DNA from: Duganella sp. BJB480
GTDB taxonomy: Bacteria; Pseudomonadota; Gammaproteobacteria; Burkholderiales; Burkholderiaceae_D
Reading direction: 5' to 3'
Assembly: GCA_003416985.1 (NCBI GenBank)
Contig: QVIN01000008.1
Span: forward strand, 124,001-188,000
DNA length: 64,000 bases
Within the stretch, counting starts at the first letter, position 1. Each line of letters opens with the position of its first letter. Of this stretch, positions 1 through 8,751 are shown piece by piece. The translations under genes and the position numbers were made by a program. The notes below the pieces were generated by a model that worked only from the letters and a program-made list of their open reading frames with translations, was not told where the DNA came from and made no database searches.

Positions 1-1
1 G

Positions 2-955
2 CCTAAAAGCACTAAGCAAGAACAAATGGTATGTGTCTCGCCTACGCCCGGCACGAAATGGAATAGCAAAAGGGCGCCGTCCGGAGTAAAAGGCGCGGTA
101 AAACTCAGGAAAAAGGGCTGGCAGCCGGTTTGGGGGCGGGCACTCACCTGCTGGAAAGTGCCACTGCCAGCAGCTGCAGCGGGCGCACTACTGCCACTTC
201 CAGCAGGCCCCCAATCACTCATACCTATGGGAAGCTCAGCCCAGATTACGCAGAATGAGCGCTATGTACTTTTACCTGGCGACGCAGGCTATCAGCACAT
301 TCCTTCGATGGCAGCCTGGCGGAAATTGCGAGAACACCATGCATCTGGAAATGGCGCAGCGGGCAGCGCACCAATCCGCATTGTTGGACTCGTGGCGACC
401 CACCATGGTTCCGATAGTTGGATACCAGACCCACCAAACCACAACTCAGCGTTGTGGCACATTCCCCCAGGGCCAGCGAGCAAGTACTGGCCGGGCGATG
501 TTCAGCGCACACCTACGGCAAAAATTGTGTATTCCTACGGGACACGTCTGAGCGGAACAATTGCGGGCGCCCACTGCTACCGTCGCCGAAATACAAAAAA
601 CGATGGACATCCCAGAGCGGCAGCACTTCTTAATTACGAGACTGCAGGATGGGGCGTCGCTCCTCATGGTGCCGGGGAATTTAACCGACTCAATACCGCT
701 GTGGCCGACTACACCAGCAATCAATTTTTCAACCCATTGAAGCTGGCACCCGGGACCTTATTACCGGATGCAAACCTGAAGGGGCACGCTAACGGCAATG
801 TTGCGCTTGGATGGGATATACCTAATGCGTCTCCTTTGAGACAGGACCATGTGCCATCATTAGCGCCGGTAGCGAATTACTCACAGCAGATTGGCCCCAA
901 CCCCTTACACAGGGTATGCCCCACATGCAACCAAGTGCGTGAGTTTTATTTTTGA
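2..955 (+). CDS. Metallo-beta-lactamase-fold protein, 5'-truncated by window edge
   Basis: The frame is open from base 2 with no stop, so the true start may lie outside the window; the first in-frame ATG is at 26. Only the C-terminal half looks conserved: a LLPGDAGYQHIPS stretch, a THHGSDS motif and a VYSYG segment followed by GHP. These resemble the metal-binding and late strand motifs of ComEC-like and other stand-alone metallo-beta-lactamase-fold hydrolases. The first 70 or so residues are low in recognisable features. Substrate is unknown; such proteins occur in accessory and defence islands, which is inference here. By eye the base composition is clearly less GC-rich than the rest of the window, consistent with acquired DNA. 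The fold call is moderately sure, the function is not. Confidence 0.55.
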   Translation, partial: PKSTKQEQMVCVSPTPGTKWNSKRAPSGVKGAVKLRKKGWQPVWGRALTCWKVPLPAAAAGALLPLPAGPQSLIPMGSSAQITQNERYVLLPGDAGYQHIPSMAAWRKLREHHASGNGAAGSAPIRIVGLVATHHGSDSWIPDPPNHNSALWHIPPGPASKYWPGDVQRTPTAKIVYSYGTRLSGTIAGAHCYRRRNTKNDGHPRAAALLNYETAGWGVAPHGAGEFNRLNTAVADYTSNQFFNPLKLAPGTLLPDANLKGHANGNVALGWDIPNASPLRQDHVPSLAPVANYSQQIGPNPLHRVCPTCNQVREFYF

Positions 956-1269
956 GGTGGAGTTGCTTCAGATTCCGCCCCGAAGCCGTCATTGGTACAA
1001 CTGGTCATCGCTCACATGGCGCCATCAATTCGGTCGGTGTCCGAGTCTTGACGGCCCCCCTGAAAATTCACAGTTTGATCCCGCTTTCTTAACCGAGTTA
1101 CCAGACGCTTGAAATCACAAGGCAAATCAAAGGCGAGATGGCGCCCCTCGCTTTGCGCTGAAATCCGACGGGATCCGGCTAACCAGCTCCCGTCCAATCA
1201 GGCGTGATGTCCTGAGTTAAAAGCCACTCAGAGCACTACGCGCCCCATACGCCGGGCCCGAATCAAGTT
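956..1269. other. Intergenic stretch without a convincing gene
   Basis: About 314 bases between the truncated metallo-beta-lactamase gene and the fatty-acid operon. Two short open frames cross it (891-1112 plus, 1012-1197 minus), but neither shows a recognisable domain, a good ribosome site or codon use like its neighbours. The composition is mixed and it probably holds decayed accessory DNA at the junction with the core chromosome. Confidence 0.4.
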
Positions 1270-2049
1270 CTACGAGAACTTGGTGAAATCCGGCTTGCGC
1301 TTCTCGAAGAAGGCGGTGAACGCTTCCTTGGCCTCCGGAGCGGCCAGCATGGCGCCGAAGAATTTGTTTTCGGCGGCAATGGCTTCCGTCACCGGGCCTT
1401 TGCGCGCGGCCTTCATCAGCTGCTTGGTGGCGCGGATCGAGCTGGCCGGCAAGGCGACCAGCTTGGCGGCCTGGCCTTCGGCAAAAGCGCGCAGCTCGGC
1501 GGCCGGCACGATCTTCGATACCAGGCCCATCTCCAGCGCTTCCTGCGCCAGGAAGGCTTCGCCCAGCATCAGCTTCTCGGCGGCGCGCGGGTAGCCGGCG
1601 ATCTGCGTCAGCAGGATGCTCGATGCGAACTCAGGGCACAGGCCCAGCTGCACGAACGGCATCGAGAACTTGGCGTTGTCGGCAGCGTAGACCAGGTCGC
1701 AATGCATCAACAGCGTGGTGCCGATGCCGACCGCCGCACCAGCCACCGCAGCCACCACCGGCTTGGTCGAACCGCTCAGCGCCATCATGAACTTGTACAC
1801 CGAACGCTCTTCGATGCCCGAGCCGTCGGCCGGACGCGAGGTCTTCATGAAGTCTTCCAGGTCGTTACCGGCGGTGAAGATCTCCGGCTTGCCGACGATC
1901 AGGATGGCGCGCACGGCGGCGTCCTGCTCCGCGTCGTTGATGGCGTCGGCCATGCTCTGGTACATCGCCGAGGTGATGGCGTTCTTGCGTTCCGGGCGGT
2001 TGAATTCCAGCGTCAGCACGCCGTTGGTCTTGCTGCTTAAAATATCCAT
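1270..2049 (-). CDS. Enoyl-CoA hydratase/isomerase family protein, probable delta3-delta2-enoyl-CoA isomerase
   Basis: A 259-residue crotonase-fold protein. The oxyanion-hole regions are visible (FTAGNDLEDF around residues 58-67 and GAAVGIG around 104-110). Aligned by eye with classical hydratases, both catalytic glutamates are missing: the equivalent positions are Thr112 and Phe132. A glutamate at 140 in LGLCPEFASS matches the single catalytic Glu of PECI/ECI-type isomerases. The protein therefore probably moves double bonds so that unsaturated acyl-CoAs can enter beta-oxidation. It is the last gene of the fatty-acid operon, about 70 bp after the thiolase with a hairpin between them. A GGAG ribosome site lies 5 nt before the ATG. 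Confidence 0.88.
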   Translation of the reverse strand: MDILSSKTNGVLTLEFNRPERKNAITSAMYQSMADAINDAEQDAAVRAILIVGKPEIFTAGNDLEDFMKTSRPADGSGIEERSVYKFMMALSGSTKPVVAAVAGAAVGIGTTLLMHCDLVYAADNAKFSMPFVQLGLCPEFASSILLTQIAGYPRAAEKLMLGEAFLAQEALEMGLVSKIVPAAELRAFAEGQAAKLVALPASSIRATKQLMKAARKGPVTEAIAAENKFFGAMLAAPEAKEAFTAFFEKRKPDFTKFS

Positions 2050-2063
2050 GTGATCTCCAAATG

Positions 2064-2098
2064 ATTAAAGGGCGCCGTGGTTGAACCGCAGCGCCCTT
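2064..2098 (-). terminator. Hairpin between thiolase and isomerase genes
   Basis: AAGGGCGC at 2068-2075 pairs with GCGCCCTT at 2091-2098. On the minus strand the stem is followed by a short T-rich run (TTTAAT). It could terminate or attenuate transcription leaving the thiolase gene. The T run is short, so read-through into the last operon gene is likely. Confidence 0.55.
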
Positions 2099-2119
2099 CT
2101 TTATGATTCCGTGCTTAGC

Positions 2120-3316
2120 TTACACGCGTTCGATAATACCAGCAGCACCCATGCCGGCGCCGACGCACATCGTCACCATGCCGTACTTCAGGTTGTTGCG
2201 GCGCAGTGCGTGCACCACGGTCGCGGCGCGGATCGCGCCGGTCGCGCCCAGCGGGTGGCCCAGGGCGATCGCGCCGCCCATCGGGTTGACCTTGGCTGGA
2301 TCCAGACCCAGGTCGCCGATCACGGCCAGCGCCTGTGCGGCAAACGCTTCGTTCAGCTCGATCCAGTCCAGCTGGTCCTGCGTGATGCCGGCGGCCTTGC
2401 ACGCATCCGGAATCGCGAATTTAGGACCGATGCCCATGATTTCCGGTGGCACGCCCTTGACGGCGAACGACGAGAACTTGGCCAGCGGAGTCAGGTTGTG
2501 CTCGCGCAGGAACTTCTCCGACACGACCAGCAGCGCGCCTGCGCCGTCGGACATCTGCGACGAGTTGGCGGCGGTGACCGAACCCTTGGCGGCAAACACA
2601 GGCTTCAGCTTGGACAGCGATTCCACGGTCGAATCGGCGCGTGCGCCTTCGTCGGTATCAACGGTGCGGGTCTTGATCTTGATCTCGCCGGTCGCCAGGT
2701 CAGGCGTGCGGGTGATGATCTCGACCGGGGTGGTCTCGTCCTTGAAGAATCCGGCCTGCTGCGCGGCGATGGCGCGGCGGTGCGATTCCACGGCGAACGC
2801 GTCCTGCGCTTCGCGCGAGATCTTCCACTGGGTCGCCACTTTTTCAGCGGTCAGGCCCATGCCGTATGCCATGCCGACGTTTTCGTCGGTGAACATGTTC
2901 AGGTTCATCGATGGGTGATGGCCCATCATCGGCACCATCGACATCGACTCAACGCCGCCGGCGATCATCGCATCGGCTTCGCCAACGCGGATGCGGTCGG
3001 CGGCCATGGCCAGCGCGGTGATGCCCGATGCGCAGTAGCGGTTGACGGTGACGCCGCCAACAGTCTTAGGCAGGCCGGCCAGCAGCACCGATTGACGGGC
3101 GATGTTGAAGCCCTGTTCCGCTTCCGGGAACGAGCAGCCGATGATGGCGTCGGTGATCAGCGCCGGATCCAGGCCAGGCACTTGCGCCAGGGCCGATTGC
3201 AGCACGCGCACCAGCAGGTCGTCCGGGCGGGTCTTGTTGAACATGCCGCGCGGCGCCTTGCCGATCGGGGTGCGGGTGGCAGAGACGATGTATGCGTCTT
3301 GAATTTGTTTGCTCAT
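2120..3316 (-). CDS. Acetyl-CoA C-acyltransferase (3-ketoacyl-CoA thiolase)
   Basis: A 398-residue thiolase. It catalyses the last step of each beta-oxidation cycle, cleaving 3-ketoacyl-CoA with CoA to acetyl-CoA and a shortened acyl-CoA. The acyl-accepting cysteine is Cys95 in NRYCASG. His354 lies in GHPLGATG, and Cys384 in the C-terminal CVGAGMGAAG motif completes the catalytic set. Length fits FadA-type thiolases. It sits 43 bp downstream of the hotdog-fold gene and belongs to the same minus-strand operon as the dehydrogenase and bifunctional enzyme, an arrangement reminiscent of the fadN-fadA-fadE group of Bacillus. A degradative role is inferred from that context rather than a biosynthetic PhaA/AtoB role. 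Confidence 0.93.
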   Translation of the reverse strand: MSKQIQDAYIVSATRTPIGKAPRGMFNKTRPDDLLVRVLQSALAQVPGLDPALITDAIIGCSFPEAEQGFNIARQSVLLAGLPKTVGGVTVNRYCASGITALAMAADRIRVGEADAMIAGGVESMSMVPMMGHHPSMNLNMFTDENVGMAYGMGLTAEKVATQWKISREAQDAFAVESHRRAIAAQQAGFFKDETTPVEIITRTPDLATGEIKIKTRTVDTDEGARADSTVESLSKLKPVFAAKGSVTAANSSQMSDGAGALLVVSEKFLREHNLTPLAKFSSFAVKGVPPEIMGIGPKFAIPDACKAAGITQDQLDWIELNEAFAAQALAVIGDLGLDPAKVNPMGGAIALGHPLGATGAIRAATVVHALRRNNLKYGMVTMCVGAGMGAAGIIERV

Positions 3317-3359
3317 TTTGTTCTTTCGAAAATTTTTGATCGAAGACTATGCGGAACGA

Positions 3360-3860
3360 TTAAGCCCGCTTCTCGGATAAATACCAATCCACTTGAACCT
3401 GTGCGGCCAGCGTGCCGGCGGCGTCGAAGATGTCGACCTCCACCGGAAACGCCACCTTGCCCTGCTCTTTCAGCTCGGCCTTCAGCGCGGCCAGATCGCC
3501 AGGGACGCGGCCTTCGGCGCGGGTGGCGCCCTTGGCTACTTTCTGGTACTGGATGCGCGATTCCTTGGCGACCGGCCGCAAGCCCAGGATCAGCTCCGCG
3601 AAGCCGCCCGCCATGGCCGCGCCGGAAGCCGTCTCGGCCAGCGTGAACAAGGCCCCGGCGTGCTGCGTGCCCAGGTGGTTATTGAGCTTCGGGTCTTCCG
3701 GCATCGACACTTTCGAAGTGCCGCTGCCGATCTCGTCGATCCTGATCCCCAGCAGGCGCACGAAGGGCAAGGTGTCCATCATTTGTTGCTTGATACGGTC
3801 ATACACCATGCTAGGCCTCACGCGCAGTAAAACTTTAAACACCAGCTTCAGGATCGACAT
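3360..3860 (-). CDS. Hotdog-fold DUF4442/PaaI-like thioesterase-family protein
   Basis: A 166-residue protein with the hotdog-fold signature seen in PaaI/DUF4442 proteins: the LNNHLGTQHAGALFTLAETASG segment around residues 79-100 holds the Asn, His and Glu expected on the active-site helix and loop. It may hydrolyse stalled acyl-CoA intermediates to free CoA during fatty-acid breakdown. The gene starts 6 bp after the FadN-like gene ends, so it is translated from the same message. I know hotdog genes of this kind inside betaproteobacterial fad operons, but the exact substrate is not established from the sequence. Confidence 0.8.
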   Translation of the reverse strand: MSILKLVFKVLLRVRPSMVYDRIKQQMMDTLPFVRLLGIRIDEIGSGTSKVSMPEDPKLNNHLGTQHAGALFTLAETASGAAMAGGFAELILGLRPVAKESRIQYQKVAKGATRAEGRVPGDLAALKAELKEQGKVAFPVEVDIFDAAGTLAAQVQVDWYLSEKRA

Positions 3861-3866
3861 ACGCCC

Positions 3867-6266
3867 TTAGTTGCGGACTGGCTTACCGGTCTGCAGCATG
3901 CCCATGATGCGTTCCTGCGTCTTCGGATGGTTCAGCAGCTCCAGGAAGGCTTTACGCTCCATGTCCAGCAGCCACTGTTCGCTGACGAACGAGCCCTGGT
4001 CGATGTCGCCGCCCGACACGATCTCGGCGATCATGTCGCCCAGCTTGAAGTCGTGGGCCGAGATGAAGCCGCCGTCGCGCATGTTGACCAGTTGGGCCTT
4101 GATGGTGCCCCAGCCGTAGCGGCCAGTCACCTGCACCGGTGCCTTCAGCGGCGCGCGGTAGCCCTTGTCGAACATGGCGCGCGCTTCCACCTTGGCCACG
4201 TGCAGCAGCTCGTATGGGTTGAACACGATCACGTCGTCTTCCTTCAGGTAGCCCATGGCTTGCGCTTCCAGGGCCGATTTCGACACGTTCGCGGTGGCCG
4301 CGTTGGTGAAGCCGGTTTTCAGGAATTGCAGGATGTCGGTGCCCTTGGCTTCCTTGAACGCGCGCACTGCCGCTTCCTTCAAGCCGCCGCCCGCAGGGAT
4401 CAGGCCGACGCCCACTTCCACCAGGCCGATGTACGATTCGATCGAGGCCACGCGCTTCGATGCGTGCAGCGCCATTTCGCAACCGCCGCCCAGCGCCAGG
4501 CCGGCCACAGCAGCCACCACCGGCACGTTCGAATATTTCATCGCCATGAAGGTGTCTTGCAGTTCCTTGATGATCGGGTCGACCGCTTTCGCGCCGCCCT
4601 GCATGAACGCAGGCAGTGCCGATTGCAGGTCGGCGCCGGCCGAGAACGCGCCGCCGTCGGCCGCGTCCGCGCTCCAGATCACCAGGCCCTTGAAGTTCTT
4701 CTCGGCTTCGGCCAATGCCTTCTTGAAGCCGGCGATCACGCCAGGGCTGATCACGTGCATCTTGGTCTTCAGCGAGATCACCAGCACGTCGTCGCCCGAG
4801 TGCCACAGGCGCACGTCGTCGTCTTCATGCACGGTGGTGCCGGCGGTGCGGCCATTGGCTTCGCCCGAACCCAGTACCGGCGCGCGGAACTGCTGACGAT
4901 CGTACACGGCCAGCGACGAGCGCGGCACGAACGATTTCGATACTGCGGACCACGAACCCTCGGCGGTGTGGACGCCGCCTTTTTCGGCGACCGGGCCTTC
5001 GAACACCCAGGCCGGCAGTGGTGCGTTGCACAGCGCGTGGCCGGCTTCGATGTCTTCCTTGACCCACTGGGCCACTTGCGACCAGCCGGCGGCCTGCCAC
5101 GTTTCGAACGGGCCGACGTTCCAGCCGAAGCCCCAGCGCATGGCGAAGTCGATGTCGCGCGCGTTGTCGGCCACGGTGTCCAGGTGGACGGCGATGTAGT
5201 GGAAGGCGTCGCGGAAGATCGCCCACAGGAACTGGCCTTGTGGGTTGGTCGATTCGCGCAGGGCCTTCATCTTCTTGACCGGATCCTTTTCCTTCAGGAT
5301 GCGGGCGATGATGTCGGCAGCCTTGGCGCCGCCGGCGACGTATTCACCGGTGGCGAAGTCCAGGCGCTGGATTTCCTTGCCCACCTTTTTGTAGAAGCCC
5401 GCGCCGGACTTTTGGCCCAGCGCGCCTTTTTCTACCAGGCCCGCCAGCACGGCTGGAGTCTTGTAGACAGCGGCGAACGGATCGTTCGGGAGGTAGTCTT
5501 GCATGGTCTTGATCACATGGCCCATGGTGTCCAGGCCGACCACGTCCGCGGTGCGGAAGGTGCCCGACTTGGCGCGGCCCAGCTTGGCGCCGGTCAGGTC
5601 GTCGACCACGTCCACGGACAGGCCGAACTTCTCGGCTTCGTGCACGATCGCCAGGATGCCGAACACGCCGACGCGGTTGGCGATGAAGTTAGGCGTATCT
5701 TTCGCGCGAACCACGCCCTTGCCCAGGGTGGTGGTCAGGAAGCCTTCCAGCTGGTCGGAAATTTCCGGCTTGGTGAACTCGGTCGGGATGATCTCGACCA
5801 GGTGCATGTAACGCGGCGGGTTGAAGAAATGCACGCCGCAGTAGCGCGATTTCAGGTCGGCGTCGAAGCCTTCGGACAGCTTGGTGATCGACAGGCCCGA
5901 GGTGTTCGAGGCGAAGATCGCGTTGGCGCCGATGTGCGGAGCGACCTTCTTGTACAGGTCGTGCTTCCAGTCCATGCGCTCGGCGATGGCTTCGATGATC
6001 AGGTCGCACTCGGCCAGCTTGGCCAGGTCGTCTTCGTAGTTGGCCACTTCGATCAGCGCGGCGTGGTCCTTGTTGCCCAGCGGCGCAGGCGACAACTTCT
6101 TCAGGTTCTCGATGGCGCGCAGCACGATGCCGTTCTTCGGACCTTCTTTTGCAGGTAAGTCGAACAGTACGACTGGCACTTTGGCGTTGACGCAATGAGC
6201 GGCGATTTGCGCGCCCATCACGCCGGCGCCCAGCACGGCTACTTTTTTAACGATCAAATTGGTCAT
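3867..6266 (-). CDS. Bifunctional 3-hydroxyacyl-CoA dehydrogenase/enoyl-CoA hydratase, FadN-like
   Basis: A 799-residue enzyme carrying the two middle steps of beta-oxidation. The N-terminus has an NAD-binding Rossmann motif (VAVLGAGVMGAQ, about residues 9-20), followed by the 3-hydroxyacyl-CoA dehydrogenase C-terminal domains, including an HFFNPPRYM segment. The crotonase-fold hydratase domain is at the C-terminal side, from about residue 500 (FSAGADLQS; LALGGGCEMALHA). This is the reverse of E. coli FadB, whose hydratase comes first, and matches Bacillus FadN in order and length (about 790 residues). It lies 18 bp downstream of the acyl-CoA dehydrogenase gene and 6 bp upstream of the hotdog gene, so they are surely co-transcribed. 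Confidence 0.93.
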   Translation of the reverse strand: MTNLIVKKVAVLGAGVMGAQIAAHCVNAKVPVVLFDLPAKEGPKNGIVLRAIENLKKLSPAPLGNKDHAALIEVANYEDDLAKLAECDLIIEAIAERMDWKHDLYKKVAPHIGANAIFASNTSGLSITKLSEGFDADLKSRYCGVHFFNPPRYMHLVEIIPTEFTKPEISDQLEGFLTTTLGKGVVRAKDTPNFIANRVGVFGILAIVHEAEKFGLSVDVVDDLTGAKLGRAKSGTFRTADVVGLDTMGHVIKTMQDYLPNDPFAAVYKTPAVLAGLVEKGALGQKSGAGFYKKVGKEIQRLDFATGEYVAGGAKAADIIARILKEKDPVKKMKALRESTNPQGQFLWAIFRDAFHYIAVHLDTVADNARDIDFAMRWGFGWNVGPFETWQAAGWSQVAQWVKEDIEAGHALCNAPLPAWVFEGPVAEKGGVHTAEGSWSAVSKSFVPRSSLAVYDRQQFRAPVLGSGEANGRTAGTTVHEDDDVRLWHSGDDVLVISLKTKMHVISPGVIAGFKKALAEAEKNFKGLVIWSADAADGGAFSAGADLQSALPAFMQGGAKAVDPIIKELQDTFMAMKYSNVPVVAAVAGLALGGGCEMALHASKRVASIESYIGLVEVGVGLIPAGGGLKEAAVRAFKEAKGTDILQFLKTGFTNAATANVSKSALEAQAMGYLKEDDVIVFNPYELLHVAKVEARAMFDKGYRAPLKAPVQVTGRYGWGTIKAQLVNMRDGGFISAHDFKLGDMIAEIVSGGDIDQGSFVSEQWLLDMERKAFLELLNHPKTQERIMGMLQTGKPVRN

Positions 6267-6284
6267 GTCGTTTCCTCTAGGTTC

Positions 6285-8075
6285 TTAGAACAGGTCGGCG
6301 TCGAGAGCCATCAGGTTGGCGGAGCCCGAACGTGCCTGGCGAATCAGGGTTGCAGTTTCCGGCTGCAGGCGGGCGAAGTAGAAGCGCGCCGTGGCCAGCT
6401 TGGCTTTGTAGAAATTGTCGCCGCTGTCTTCCTTGGCCAGGGCGATTTTCGCCATCTGTGCGAAGAAGTAGCTGTACACCATGTGGCCGACCACGCGCAG
6501 GTAAGGTACGCATGCCGCGCCGACTTCGTCCGGGTTCTGGAAGGCTTTCATGCCGATTTCCATGGTCAGCTTGGTGACCTTGTCGCCCAGGTCGCCCAGC
6601 GGGGTGACGAATTCGCTCATCGCTTCGTCGGTGCCGTTGTCTTCCACGAAGGCCTTGATCTTCTCGCCGAACTTGCGCAGCTTGGCGCCGTTGTCGCCCA
6701 GGATCTTGCGGCCCAGCAGGTCCAGCGACTGGATGGTGTTGGTGCCTTCGTAGATCAGGTTGATGCGGGCGTCGCGCACGTACTGCTCCATGCCCCATTC
6801 GGAGATGTAGCCGTGGCCGCCGAACACTTGCATCGCTTCCGAGGTGGCGATCCAGGCGTTGTCGGTGATGAAGGCCTTGACGATCGGGGTCAGCAGCGCG
6901 ACTTCGTCGGCGGCTTCCTTGCGCACTTCTTCGTCAGGGTGGTGCAGTTCGCGGTCGATCTGCAGCGCGACATACGAGGTGAAGGCGCGCGCGCCCTCGG
7001 CGTAGGCCTTGCCGGTCAACAGCATGCGGCGCACGTCAGGGTGGACGATGATCGGATCGGCCGGCATTTCCGGATTCTTCACGCCCGACAGCGAGCGCAT
7101 CTGGATGCGGTCCTTGGCGTAGATCAGCGCGTTCTGGTAGGCGATCTCGGTCAGGCCCAGCGACTGCATGCCCACGCCCAGGCGGGCCGCGTTCATGAAC
7201 ACGAACATGGCGTTCAGGCCCTTGTTCGGCTGGCCGATGATCCAGCCCTTGGCGCCGTCCAGGTTCATCTGGCAGGTCGAGTTGCCGTGGATGCCCATCT
7301 TCTCTTCGATGGCGCCGCAGGTGATCGGGTTGCGTTCGCCGACCGAGCCGTCTTCCTTCGGCAGGTACTTAGGCACCAGGAACAGCGAGATGCCTTTCGA
7401 GCCTTCCGGCGCGTCCGGCACGCGGGCCAGCACCAGGTGCAGGATGTTTTCCGACATGTCGTGCTCGCCGGCCGAGATGAAGATCTTGTTGCCGGTGATC
7501 AGCCAGGAGCCGTCGGCCTGTGGCAGCGCTTTCGAGCGCAGCATGCCCAGGTCGGTGCCGCAGTGCGGTTCGGTCAGGCACATGGTGCCGGTCCACTCGC
7601 CGGAAACCAGCTTCGGCAGGTAGACTTTCTTCTGGTGGTCGGTGCCGTGTTCCTTCAGGCACTCGTAGGCGCCGTGCGACAGGCCTGGGTACATGGTCCA
7701 TGCCTGGTTGGCCGAGTTCAGCATCTCGTAGAACGAGTTGTTCAGCACCACCGGCAGGCCCTGGCCGCCGAATTCAGGATCGCAGGCCAATGCCGCCCAG
7801 CCGCCGTCGACGTACTGCTTGTACGCTTCCTTGAAGCCTTTAGGCGTGGTCACGGTGTGGGTCGCGGCGTCGTGCTTGCAGCCTTCGCGGTCGCCCGAGT
7901 GGTTCAGGGGGAACAGCACCTCGGCGGTGAACTTGCCGCCTTCTTCCAGCACCTGATTGATGATGTCGGCATCGACTTCGGAATAGTCCGGCAGCGATTT
8001 CAGTTCCTCTTCCACTTTCAGGAACTCGTGCAGAACGAATTGCATATCCCGGATTGGCGCGACGTATTGACCCAT
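6285..8075 (-). CDS. Acyl-CoA dehydrogenase with N- and C-terminal extensions
   Basis: A 596-residue flavoenzyme that introduces the first double bond into acyl-CoA. It starts with the short acyl-CoA dehydrogenase N-terminal extension (QYVAPIRDMQFVLHEFL), followed by the helical N-domain, the beta-domain (MCLTEPHCGTDLG) and the C-domain. IYEGTNTIQ contains the catalytic glutamate. A C-terminal extension of about 120 residues follows, typical of the roughly 600-residue class and longer than the 380-residue mitochondrial type. An AGGAG ribosome site precedes the ATG. It is first in the beta-oxidation operon, 55 bp downstream of the TetR gene on the same strand. Electrons probably pass to electron-transfer flavoprotein, whose genes are not in the window. 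Confidence 0.92.
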   Translation of the reverse strand: MGQYVAPIRDMQFVLHEFLKVEEELKSLPDYSEVDADIINQVLEEGGKFTAEVLFPLNHSGDREGCKHDAATHTVTTPKGFKEAYKQYVDGGWAALACDPEFGGQGLPVVLNNSFYEMLNSANQAWTMYPGLSHGAYECLKEHGTDHQKKVYLPKLVSGEWTGTMCLTEPHCGTDLGMLRSKALPQADGSWLITGNKIFISAGEHDMSENILHLVLARVPDAPEGSKGISLFLVPKYLPKEDGSVGERNPITCGAIEEKMGIHGNSTCQMNLDGAKGWIIGQPNKGLNAMFVFMNAARLGVGMQSLGLTEIAYQNALIYAKDRIQMRSLSGVKNPEMPADPIIVHPDVRRMLLTGKAYAEGARAFTSYVALQIDRELHHPDEEVRKEAADEVALLTPIVKAFITDNAWIATSEAMQVFGGHGYISEWGMEQYVRDARINLIYEGTNTIQSLDLLGRKILGDNGAKLRKFGEKIKAFVEDNGTDEAMSEFVTPLGDLGDKVTKLTMEIGMKAFQNPDEVGAACVPYLRVVGHMVYSYFFAQMAKIALAKEDSGDNFYKAKLATARFYFARLQPETATLIRQARSGSANLMALDADLF

Positions 8076-8096
8076 GATTTTCTCCTGATGACTTTT

Positions 8097-8107
8097 GTAG
8101 TGACTAC
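8097..8107. promoter_or_regulatory. Possible operator upstream of the acyl-CoA dehydrogenase gene
   Basis: A short palindrome GTAGT-G-ACTAC sits in the 55-bp gap between the TetR gene and the dehydrogenase gene. Its position suits autoregulation or control of the fad operon, but the arms are only 5 bp, so chance is not excluded. Confidence 0.25.
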
Positions 8108-8130
8108 GATGTGAATTAGTGTGTTTTACG

Positions 8131-8751
8131 TTATTGCTGCGCCACCACCGCGGACGGTGTTTGCGGATTGCGGTACGTTTCGATCAAGCGCTCGAAGCCG
8201 ACGCCGGCCCGGCCCAGGCTGCCCGGTATGCGCAGGAAGCGCGCATCGTGGTGCAGTGCCAGGATCAGGCCGTACATTTCGTACACCAGCTGCTGCGGGT
8301 CGGTGTCGGCCTTGAGGTCGCCGCATTCGATGCACTGCTTCACGCAGCGCAGCAGCGCGCCCTGCCAGGCGCCGACCATGGCCATCAGCTCTTCGCGGAT
8401 CGGACCTGGACGGTCGTCATACTCCACCGCGCCGCTGATGTAGATGCAGCCCGACGCCACCTCCACGCTGACCCGCTTGACCCAGCGCGCGAACATCGAT
8501 TTGAGCCGCTGGATGCCGCGCGGTTCCTTCACGCTGGGGAAAAACACTTCCTGTTCGAAACGATGGTGGTACAGCTTGAGGACTTCCAACTGCAAATCTT
8601 CACGCGAGCCGAAGTGCGCGAACACGCCGGACTTGCTCATGTTCATCTTATCCGCGAGCAATCCGATGGTCAGGCCTTCCAGACCATCACGGCTGGCCAG
8701 GTCCAGCGCCACGTCGAGGATTGCTGCGCGGGTCAGTTCGCCTTTGCGCAT
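8131..8751 (-). CDS. TetR/AcrR family regulator, PsrA/FadR-like
   Basis: A 206-residue one-component repressor if the ATG at 8751 (MRKGELTRAAIL) is the start; a longer frame reaches 8799. The N-terminal helix-turn-helix covers about residues 8-55, with GLTIGLLADKMNMSKSGVFAHFGSREDL as the recognisable core. The remainder is an all-helical ligand-binding domain. Its place directly upstream of the acyl-CoA dehydrogenase operon suggests that it senses long-chain acyl-CoA and represses fatty-acid breakdown when none is present. That role is known for PsrA-type TetR proteins and is inferred here. Neither start has a clear Shine-Dalgarno sequence. Confidence 0.85.
   Translation of the reverse strand: MRKGELTRAAILDVALDLASRDGLEGLTIGLLADKMNMSKSGVFAHFGSREDLQLEVLKLYHHRFEQEVFFPSVKEPRGIQRLKSMFARWVKRVSVEVASGCIYISGAVEYDDRPGPIREELMAMVGAWQGALLRCVKQCIECGDLKADTDPQQLVYEMYGLILALHHDARFLRIPGSLGRAGVGFERLIETYRNPQTPSAVVAQQ

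Noticed and set aside
956..1269. Insertion-sequence end or small gene
   Set aside because: No terminal inverted repeat pair, transposase fragment or convincing reading frame could be shown by eye.
3927..6158. Very long open frame opposite the FadN-like gene
   Set aside because: It is a GC-driven antisense frame rich in Arg, His and Gly with no domain; the minus-strand gene has clear motifs throughout.
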